Shown: one piece after another, positions 7,581 through 14,001 of the stretch
How the letters are laid out: each line of letters opens with the position of its first letter
Position numbering within the stretch: position 1 is the first letter of the stretch
NCBI GenBank assembly: GCA_023412805.1
Contig: JAEZRM010000037.1
Location: 1 to 27,816, forward strand
Reading direction: 5' to 3'
Source: Pseudomonadota bacterium
GTDB lineage: Bacteria; Pseudomonadota; Alphaproteobacteria; Rhizobiales; Hyphomicrobiaceae
DNA length: 27,816 nucleotides
Translations under genes and position numbers: made by a program
Notes under the pieces: model-generated
What the model saw: the letters and a program-made list of their open reading frames with translations, nothing else
The model's database searches: none
Told to the model about the DNA's origin: nothing

Positions 7581-9379
7581 CGTAAACCTCCGGGGATGCG
7601 CCTCAATATATCCTCTATGGCTTCTTTCGCCTTTTTATCCTGGTGCCTTTTGATATTTCGCGCAGATCGCTCCTGTTGCAACTTCGGCATCCACAGAATT
7701 GCCCCTGGATGTCCCAATTGAGCGGCTCGCGACACGAGGGTGTATTGCTCTGTATCGTTTATCGCGGACACGCGATCGCCATCAATCCATTGCGCCAGCG
7801 TCACCATGGAGTCCGGATCATTCAGGGCTGCTCCACGCCTCAAGATAGAGACTGCGGCTTCATAGTCGCGCGTCCTAGCGAAAATGGTGCCAGCGAGATT
7901 GTCATGTGCGGCAGGGTAACCTGCCTCGGTCAGCGCCCTAAAGAGATCATGCGCTCTCTGGTCGGTTAACAATGCCGCTTGGTATGCGCGTGCTAACTGA
8001 TAGCGATATCGCAGGTTCTGAGGAGCTTGGTTGGTAGCGATCTCGCAGGCTGTAATTGCTTCCGCGGCTGAGGCGCGGAGGGCATCAAATGACGTGCCTG
8101 CGATATCTCTAGGCTTCCGGGGGTCGGTCGGATTCGCAGCTAAGCTATCGCACAGCGATGGTGCCGCACGCTCTCGGTCCTGCTCTGCTCTCCGCGCGCC
8201 CTCTTGCTCGTCCTTCTTCTTTTTAAGAAGGTCGAGGCTTCGGCGCCACTCCGCAATGATCTCACGTGTTACGACAATGAGTTCATCGCCCGTGCGTGGA
8301 TGGTAGCCCGATCGATCAAAGAATTCGTATTCTCCGGATGCCGTGCGCCAATACCATACGCGAGGTTGACCCGTTATAGGATCGAAAAATGCATAGCTCT
8401 CGGGATCGATCCGCTTCGCTGCTCGCTTCTCCTTTTCTTGCTGCTCTGCGCGCAGGCGATCTGCTTCCGCCTTCTGCCAATCCGCGATTGCTTCTTTGGT
8501 TATCAAAGTGAGTTCGTCCCCTGTGCGCGGATGGAATCCTTTGCCATCATAAAATTCGAACTCGGCAGCGCCGCTCTTCCAATAGTAAACGCGAGCTGTT
8601 CCGTGGACAGGATCGAAGAATGGATACTTTTCAGGATCGACTCTCTGAGGTGGGCGCCGATTACGTTCCGCTTCTCTGTTTCGCCGGTCAACCGCCTGCG
8701 CTTGCCACTTCTGCACGATCGCGCGAGTGACCGGAGAAAGCTCTTCACCTGTAGCGGGGTGAAAGCCCATCAGGTCGTATAATTCTATGGAGCCATCGCT
8801 CGACGTATAGTGCCAGGCGACAGCTTCCCCTGTGAGAGGGCTGAAGAACTCTGTGTCGGCTGCGGAGATAGGGCTTGGGCGCTTTCCTCTTTCATAAGCA
8901 CGTAGTCTATCAACCAACTCGGTCGTGACCAGATGGCAGGGTTTGCCCGATATTGGATCGATGCCGGGGCGCTCGCCGTAACGCACGCCATCGCGCGTCA
9001 TCACGTAGCACTTGATGGCTTCGCCTGAGCGAGCAAAGAGGTGTTGCGAGGTCCCCCACCACAGCACGAGAGAGTTTGCGATCAGCAGACCAAGAAGCCC
9101 CGCAAAGCCAGCTCGCCGTCTGCTCCCACTAAAAGAGACCACCAAGGCGCCAAAGAACGCAATTGCTCCGAACACCGCGAGCTGTATTGCTTTGGCTAGG
9201 TGGCGATTAAGATCGAGGGTCTCGGCGATCTGATCGACGTAGCTTCTCGACAGCCAATACAGCGCCAGTTTGTCGAGGAGCCAAAGTGCTGCGAGCGAAG
9301 CTAACGCAACGCCTGCGATCTTCAGAATCAGTGCTATCGGAAACCCAAACTTACCCAGCCCGCGATCTGCTTCAGACAT
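7577..9379 (-). CDS. Membrane protein with three ~75-aa internal repeats and SEL1/TPR-like tail
   Basis: 600 aa. Membrane segments are at about 14-42, 64-83 and 90-109. Three copies of a repeat follow (about 177-225, 252-301, 329-378) with the pattern FFdP-tG---vwYW---G-yEfyD--GfHPrTGdEL--vT---i--W (for example GYHPRTGDEL and GFHPRTGDEL), separated by Lys/Glu/Arg-rich linkers, probably coiled coil. A half-copy precedes them (GIDPISGKPCHLVT, 139-152). The tail (about 430-560) has helical SEL1/TPR-like repeats (AYQAALLTDQRAHDLFRALTEAGYPAAHDNLAG). I do not recognise the family. The repeats could bind a ligand or partner, the tail suggests scaffolding. RBS AGGA lies 8 nt before the ATG. It starts 142 bp after the NUDIX regulator stop and is coupled to the exported protein downstream. 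Confidence 0.7.
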   Translation of the reverse strand: MSEADRGLGKFGFPIALILKIAGVALASLAALWLLDKLALYWLSRSYVDQIAETLDLNRHLAKAIQLAVFGAIAFFGALVVSFSGSRRRAGFAGLLGLLIANSLVLWWGTSQHLFARSGEAIKCYVMTRDGVRYGERPGIDPISGKPCHLVTTELVDRLRAYERGKRPSPISAADTEFFSPLTGEAVAWHYTSSDGSIELYDLMGFHPATGEELSPVTRAIVQKWQAQAVDRRNREAERNRRPPQRVDPEKYPFFDPVHGTARVYYWKSGAAEFEFYDGKGFHPRTGDELTLITKEAIADWQKAEADRLRAEQQEKEKRAAKRIDPESYAFFDPITGQPRVWYWRTASGEYEFFDRSGYHPRTGDELIVVTREIIAEWRRSLDLLKKKKDEQEGARRAEQDRERAAPSLCDSLAANPTDPRKPRDIAGTSFDALRASAAEAITACEIATNQAPQNLRYRYQLARAYQAALLTDQRAHDLFRALTEAGYPAAHDNLAGTIFARTRDYEAAVSILRRGAALNDPDSMVTLAQWIDGDRVSAINDTEQYTLVSRAAQLGHPGAILWMPKLQQERSARNIKRHQDKKAKEAIEDILRRIPGGLR

Positions 9380-9521
9380 TCCCGCAATCCTAAAACCAAA
9401 GAGGTAGTTGGCTTAACGATTCCTACCTACGACTCTTCTCCGCACCCACGTCGAGAGGAGAGATATTCAATAAAACCACCCAACTCCGCAACAACCCAAC
9501 AAGAGGTAAGTGAACTTTAGG

Positions 9522-10196
9522 TCAGGCATCTCTTGATCTTAGACGCTTCTGTGGTCGTCCTCGGTGTGGTTCGCTTGACAGCTCAAGCTGGTTGGAAACC
9601 TCAACAACAACTCCACGTATCAGCTTCATAAAATTTGAGTAGTCGTTGATTGGCTTCGGCGCCAAGCAGTTGTAGGCTTCTTGAAGTTGCTGGGCAGTGA
9701 AGCCGCTTGAGGCGATCGTCAGGGCGGCGGTCTTCTCGCATACGAACTTGTGTAGTATTGCGGCTACTGCGTCCTTGATGATGTGGCGATGGTCGAACGC
9801 AAGCTCAGGGAGGCGCTTGGGAGAGAACCACTCTATGCCCGCAGCATCTGTTCCGGCGTGGATGCGACGCAGGCTTTCCGCCAAATCGGGATCGGGAATA
9901 AGCGCGTAGTAGGCAATAGAGATGACCCTCTCGCGCGGATCGCGCTTGAGAGCGCTGTAGGTTCCGAACTGATTCAGCTTGATATCGCGAACGTTTGTCT
10001 CTTCCATTAGCTCGCGCTCGGCGCACTCTTCTAGCGTCTCGTTCTCCCTCAGGAAGCCACCGGGCAATGCCCAGTAGCCTCTCAGCGTGGCGTCGCCGCG
10101 AACAATCAGGAGCACCCTGAGCTTGTTGTCTTTGACGTTGAAGACGCAGATGTCGGTCGCAACTGATGGGCGATGGTAGCCATCCGCTCGCTTCAT
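9522..10196 (-). CDS. NUDIX hydrolase-winged-helix regulator (NrtR-like)
   Basis: 224 aa. Residues 10-140 form a NUDIX domain with a complete catalytic box from Gly47 to Glu66 (GFLRENETLEECAERELMEE, fitting Gx5Ex7REx2EE). The C-terminal about 65 residues (FTAQQLQEAY ... RGRPQKRL) resemble the winged-helix DNA-binding domain of NrtR regulators, which sense ADP-ribose and control NAD metabolism genes. NrtR proteins commonly have a degenerate NUDIX box, so the intact one here hints that hydrolysis is retained. The start was set at ATG 10196 (AAGG 9 nt upstream) rather than TTG 10214, which falls in the promoter of the divergent gene. It is divergent from an ADP-ribosylglycohydrolase with a palindrome between them, pointing to local autoregulated control by ADP-ribose or NAD. 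Confidence 0.85.
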   Translation of the reverse strand: MKRADGYHRPSVATDICVFNVKDNKLRVLLIVRGDATLRGYWALPGGFLRENETLEECAERELMEETNVRDIKLNQFGTYSALKRDPRERVISIAYYALIPDPDLAESLRRIHAGTDAAGIEWFSPKRLPELAFDHRHIIKDAVAAILHKFVCEKTAALTIASSGFTAQQLQEAYNCLAPKPINDYSNFMKLIRGVVVEVSNQLELSSEPHRGRPQKRLRSRDA

Positions 10197-10207
10197 GAGG
10201 TGATGCC

Positions 10208-10244
10208 TTGACAAAACGCATTATTTATGGTAGAAAGGCACCAT
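10208..10244 (+). promoter_or_regulatory. Promoter with overlapping palindromic operator (NrtR-like site)
   Basis: TTGACA (10208-10213, perfect -35), 17-bp spacer, TAGAAA (10231-10236). An inverted repeat ATGGT (10227-10231) - N8 - ACCAT (10240-10244), extended by TT/TAA flanks, overlaps the -10. This is a classic repressor position between the divergent NUDIX regulator and the ADP-ribosylglycohydrolase, so the regulator is the likely ligand. The exact NrtR consensus of this clade cannot be checked here. Confidence 0.65.
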
Positions 10245-10286
10245 TAAGTGATCCGCGCCAATTAGTCAATCTATGGAACACTCTCA

Positions 10287-11207
10287 ATGTCGCGTCACAG
10301 TCAGAGAGACCGCGCGCTTGGAGCCATGGTGGGGCTGGCAATTGGTGATGCGTTGGGGGCGACCAATGAATTTTGCCAGCGAGACACTGCTCCGCATCTG
10401 ACGGGCATCGTTGGCGGGGGCGCTTTCAATCTTAAGCCGGGGGAGTGGACGGACGACACTAGCATGGCGTTGGCGCTAGCTGAGTCACTCCTGCATCATG
10501 ATGCTCTTGATGAGCACGACTTGATGGATCGCTTTTGCGATTGGCGCTTCCACGGTGCGTATTCGTGTCACGATCGTTGCATTGATGTTGGAAGGACCAT
10601 AGACGCCGCATTGCACGCTTATCTCGACACGGGTGATCCCATTGCGGGTGATCCTGACCCTCAAAGTGCTGGTAACGGCTCTCTGATGCGCTTGGCGCCC
10701 GTTCCTGTGCGGTTCTGGCGGCATCCTGCAAGAATGAGAGATGTCGCCCGGCGCCAAAGTTTGACGACGCACGGTGCTTCAGTGGCGACTGACGCTTGCG
10801 TTGCATTCTCCGAACTTGTCGCGGAGGCGATCGCGGGAGCTACAAAGTCTGAAGTCCTTTCTCCACGGCGAGGCACATGGGGCGCCGAGATCAGTCGCGT
10901 CATGTCGATGGCAATGCTTTCCAAGGAGCGAAGCGCCATTGCTTCGACGGGCTACGTTGTTGACAGCATGGAAGCTTCATTGTGGTGCATCAATCAAGCC
11001 GAGAATTTTTCAGAAGCCGTGCTTACTGCTGCCAACCTTTGCGATGATGCAGACACTGTTGCCGCAATAACGGGGCAGCTCGCCGGAGCAATTTGGGGGC
11101 TTAGTAGTCTCCCTTCTGATTGGCGTAAGCATCTCGCGTGGCACGATCGTATTGTGACCACTGCTGACCATTTGTTCGCGGCATCTATGGCTGCAACAGC
11201 CCAGTAA
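10287..11207 (+). CDS. ADP-ribosylglycohydrolase (DraG/ARH family)
   Basis: 306 aa, full length for the family. It removes ADP-ribose from modified substrates, or hydrolyses related ADP-ribose compounds, using two metal ions. Visible motifs: GLAIGDALG (16-24), WTDDTSM (54-60; Thr55, Asp56, Asp57 bind metal), GNGSLMR (129-135), THGAS (161-165) and CDDADTVAAITGQLAGAIWG starting at 252 (Asp254, Asp256 and Thr257 complete the metal site). All the usual metal ligands appear present, so activity is likely. The partner ADP-ribosyltransferase is not in the window; no nitrogenase genes are present, so a DraG role in nitrogenase control is not supported. It pairs with the divergent NUDIX regulator. ATG 10287 is preceded by GGAA about 10 nt upstream. 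Confidence 0.9.
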   Translation: MSRHSQRDRALGAMVGLAIGDALGATNEFCQRDTAPHLTGIVGGGAFNLKPGEWTDDTSMALALAESLLHHDALDEHDLMDRFCDWRFHGAYSCHDRCIDVGRTIDAALHAYLDTGDPIAGDPDPQSAGNGSLMRLAPVPVRFWRHPARMRDVARRQSLTTHGASVATDACVAFSELVAEAIAGATKSEVLSPRRGTWGAEISRVMSMAMLSKERSAIASTGYVVDSMEASLWCINQAENFSEAVLTAANLCDDADTVAAITGQLAGAIWGLSSLPSDWRKHLAWHDRIVTTADHLFAASMAATAQ

Positions 11208-11315
11208 TTATTGATCTAACGCACTGCGCCGACGCTCCTGCTGTTCGGTGGGGCGACGGCTCTCTAGTCGCTTTTGCCTCCCTTGATATCCTTCAACAGC
11301 CCAGGAGCTTCCTCC

Positions 11316-11747
11316 ATGAGCAACGTCATCCCCTTCAATCATGACGGGGCAGTCTCAATGGTCCCCGAGCAGAATGTCACGCCGACCGAACTCGTGCGCC
11401 TTCTCTGCTCGCTGGTGATTGATTCAGAACTCGTGGACGATCAGATCTTCATCTCAGACGGGCTCGATACCGCATGCGCAATTAAGTTCTACGAGGAGGC
11501 GAAGCTCATCCAGTTCGAGACACAAATGGTGTGGAAGCAGTCTACCGTTCCCACTTTGCGCAAGCTCAATCAGGCTCACGTCGATTTGGTAATGGTGCGC
11601 TTCTATCTATTGGATCGCGAGACTATGTGCGCTGACTATTTCATGACGTATGACGGCGGTCTCAACGTTCCCCAGTTCGTCAGACAACTACGTCGCTTCG
11701 CCAAGATTGCCACTACCATCGAGGTCGACCCCTTCGGTGATGAATAG
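11316..11747 (+). CDS. YbjN-domain-like protein
   Basis: 143 aa, cytosolic, no signal peptide. The body (TPTELVRLLCSLVIDSELVD, FISDGLDTACAIKFYEE, then YFMTYDGGLNVPQFVRQLRRF) has the size and alternating pattern of YbjN-like (T3SS-chaperone-fold) proteins, but identification is by general pattern only. Start at 11316 because AGGAG (11303-11307) lies 8 nt upstream; the frame is open back to 11274. It ends 64 nt before the HTH gene in the same direction, so the two may be co-transcribed. Role unknown. Confidence 0.6.
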   Translation: MSNVIPFNHDGAVSMVPEQNVTPTELVRLLCSLVIDSELVDDQIFISDGLDTACAIKFYEEAKLIQFETQMVWKQSTVPTLRKLNQAHVDLVMVRFYLLDRETMCADYFMTYDGGLNVPQFVRQLRRFAKIATTIEVDPFGDE

Positions 11748-11811
11748 GAAGCTGCCCGGACCGCGGTTTCGTTGCCTCGCTTTTCTGTCCTCAGAGCATT
11801 TGGAGAAGTGC

Positions 11812-12486
11812 ATGAACGCCGAACGTCATAGGCTTCCCATTGAAGTGTTGATCACCAACAGGATGGCAGAACTCGGCTTGACGCCTTATCGCCTTGTATT
11901 GCTCTGCGGCTACAAGAACAGCAGCAAGGGACTGAGGCGGCTGCGCGACTTGTATTGCGGCTCCATCGACGAAGCTGCGAAGATCATTGCCGGCTTACCG
12001 TTAGCGCTTGAGGTGCCCGTTACAGTGGTGGCGCGTGCAGTCGAAGCGTCTCGAAAAATGCTTGATGCCCGCGCTGCTGCTGTGGAGGCGAAGGAGGAAG
12101 TCGAATGGCGGGCTAGCTTTAGTCCGCACGCGATTGTAGTCGCCGAGAATAAGGTGCCTCAGCCGATTTTCGTCGCCGCTCTTATTGGGTTGCGGCGGCT
12201 GCGTTTGATCGAGCTGGATGCTAGCCAGGGGGAGGCGACGTTTCCTCCGCAAGCAAGAGCCGGCATTGACGCTAAGCTGCGGGAATTTGGTCGTGACGGC
12301 AAAGCTGCCAGTGAGTTGCCAGCGTTTGGGCGACCGATTGGCTTCATCGTGAACTACACACCTGACCGAGCCGTGCGCTACGACCTCGACCTCAATCCCG
12401 TCGAAGAGTTCTCGCACGCCTACAGAGGGGGAAGGGTGAGCCTGCGAGTTCGCAACAAAGTGATGGTGAAGAGTTCATCAGCTTAG
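11812..12486 (+). CDS. HTH-containing protein with a conserved NYTPDRAVRYDLDL domain
   Basis: 224 aa. Residues about 8-60 (EVLITNRMAELGLTPYRLVL, CGYKNSSKGLRRL) resemble a Cro/CI-type helix-turn-helix. Residues about 60-98 are helical. Residues 98-215 form a domain I do not recognise, with FSPHAIVVAE, GLRRLRLIEL, FPPQAR, FGRPIGFIVNYTPDRAVRYD. The start was chosen at 11812 because GGAGAAG (11802-11808) precedes it; an upstream ATG (11740) overlaps the previous stop but has no RBS. A diverged second copy of residues about 79-215 follows directly. It may regulate island genes; the second domain could be sensory. Confidence 0.7.
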   Translation: MNAERHRLPIEVLITNRMAELGLTPYRLVLLCGYKNSSKGLRRLRDLYCGSIDEAAKIIAGLPLALEVPVTVVARAVEASRKMLDARAAAVEAKEEVEWRASFSPHAIVVAENKVPQPIFVAALIGLRRLRLIELDASQGEATFPPQARAGIDAKLREFGRDGKAASELPAFGRPIGFIVNYTPDRAVRYDLDLNPVEEFSHAYRGGRVSLRVRNKVMVKSSSA

Positions 12487-12498
12487 CGTGCTGTCTTG

Positions 12499-12930
12499 AT
12501 GTCACGGAGGGAGCCTATTGCCGCCGCTGCCGGAGCGGAGGAAGACGCGCAGTGGCGCGCGAATTTTGTGCCGCACGCGATTGTCCTTGCGGAGAAGAGG
12601 GTGCCGGAGCCGATGTTCGTTGCCGCTTGCTTTGGGTTGCGGCGCCTATTGCTCATTGAGTTGGATTTGAGTCTGGGTGAGGAGACGTTTCCATCGCAGG
12701 CGCGAGTTGGAGACGCTGCAAAGCTCCATCAGTTTAGTCGTGACGGCGTAGCCGCAGGGGGACCAGCATTTGGTCGTCCTGTCGGCTATATCGTCAACTA
12801 CACGCCCGATCGAGCTGTCCGCTACGACCTCGATTTACAGCCACTACAAGAGCTTTCGCACGCTCGCAGGATTGGAGATCTCGAGCTGCGCATCGGCAAA
12901 GGGACCAAGCGATTGCTCAAGCAAACGTAA
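12499..12930 (+). CDS. Partial tandem duplicate of the preceding protein, without HTH
   Basis: 143 aa. It aligns along its length with residues about 79-215 of the upstream protein (WRANFVPHAIVLAE vs WRASFSPHAIVVAE; FGRPVGYIVNYTPDRAVRYD vs FGRPIGFIVNYTPDRAVRYD), about two-thirds identical by eye, without the DNA-binding part. It begins 12 nt after the upstream stop. No clear RBS precedes the ATG, so it may depend on translational coupling or be a decaying copy. The frame is fully open with conserved residues kept, so it may be functional, for example as a partner that dimerises with the HTH protein. Confidence 0.6.
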   Translation: MSRREPIAAAAGAEEDAQWRANFVPHAIVLAEKRVPEPMFVAACFGLRRLLLIELDLSLGEETFPSQARVGDAAKLHQFSRDGVAAGGPAFGRPVGYIVNYTPDRAVRYDLDLQPLQELSHARRIGDLELRIGKGTKRLLKQT

Positions 12931-13125
12931 GTCTGAGCGCAGAACGAGCGCCACTCATGCAGGAATCTTCGTTGTATGGAGTCGTGTAGCAGATGGAGGC
13001 TGAAGCGGCGCGTAGGCAATAGCGTGATCGCAGAAAGCACCCTTCGCTCGCTGTAGTAGTGGGCTTGGGATGTTCCATGGAGTTCAAGACTAACGTTGCC
13101 ATTACGTCTTCGGGAGGGGCTGATC

Positions 13126-13632
13126 ATGCCGACAATACGGAATTTCGGTTTCATGTGGGAGCGCGAAAAGGTTGATTGGGGCACGCAAGGTCGAGGGGGT
13201 AGAGCAATTCTTCGCGGAAGGATGGTCAAGAACCGACGTCGCGAGGTAGATTTCAGTGAGCAGATGGGCATCTACGTCCTATATGATCGCTTCGAACAGC
13301 CTGTTCAAATCGGTCAATCGAGGAATGTTCTGAGGCGACTGCGACAGCACCGGCGAGATCATCTTCGAAGCCGATGGTCGTATTTTTCGTGGTTTGGTTT
13401 CTTCAAAGTAAGCGCTGAAAACAACCTGATTGTGCGCGAAGCCGGACCAGAACTTAAGCGGACTTTGACGCTTGGAGAATCGCTGAACGAACTGGAGGCA
13501 ATACTGATCCAAGTCCTCGAACCCCGCCTGAATCGAAGAGGATCAAACTGGGGTGAGACGGAGGAGTATCTTCAGGTTGCTTCTGATGCAGCAGATGATA
13601 GCGATGAGTTGGATGTTGAGGAACTCGACTGA
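13126..13632 (+). CDS. GIY-YIG nuclease-domain protein
   Basis: 168 aa. The GIY-YIG core is GIYVLYDRFEQPVQIGQS (48-65, the second element being QIG instead of YIG), Arg70/Arg73 (NVLRRLRQH), the catalytic Glu124 (LNELEAILIQ) and Asn136 (EPRLNRRG). It is preceded by a 45-residue basic N-terminus (GRGGRAILRGRMVKNRRRE) and followed by an acidic tail (DAADDSDELDVEELD). It probably nicks or cuts DNA using one metal ion. GGAGG (13113-13117) lies 8 nt before the ATG at 13126. It stands apart from its neighbours (gaps of 195 and 369 bp). Nuclease activity is likely but target and role are unknown; defence or mobility are both possible. Confidence 0.8.
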   Translation: MPTIRNFGFMWEREKVDWGTQGRGGRAILRGRMVKNRRREVDFSEQMGIYVLYDRFEQPVQIGQSRNVLRRLRQHRRDHLRSRWSYFSWFGFFKVSAENNLIVREAGPELKRTLTLGESLNELEAILIQVLEPRLNRRGSNWGETEEYLQVASDAADDSDELDVEELD

Positions 13633-14001
13633 AGCACATCTTCAAGCTCAGAAACTCTTTGGAGGCTGTTGTCTGCTGCCGATTGGAGGAAGCAGATCAG
13701 CAGCTCCACCGCGCAGCACGCTAGCAGGTAGGTGAGGGGGCTCGATCGTGCGGACCCCTTGCACGACATCAAGACCTACACGCCCACGGGGGCTCCTGTC
13801 CGCCACGCAACTCCGTAACATTTTGTTAACTCATGCACTTTCGCGATTTGCCGATAGCAATACCACAAAAACAACTACTATAAATCTTCGTCCGTTTGGC
13901 AACGCGCTTGCGAAGTTTGTCAGCCCGTCTACGCGATACGATCGCAAAATGGGCGAATCGATGCAGGCTGGCTTGAGATCATTGATGAAACGAGCTTGCC
14001 G
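13633..14001. other. Intergenic region upstream of the NACHT gene
   Basis: No gene is supported here. It contains a perfect inverted repeat TAACA (13816-13820) - TTT - TGTTA (13824-13828) and an AT-rich stretch (about 13845-13890) that could hold the promoter of the NACHT gene, including a TATAAA at about 13881. No well-spaced -35 is clear. Confidence 0.4.

Noticed and set aside
10287..11207. DraG as a nitrogenase regulator
   Set aside because: No nif, draT or ammonium-regulation genes in the window; the neighbour is a NUDIX-type ADP-ribose regulator, which fits a different role.
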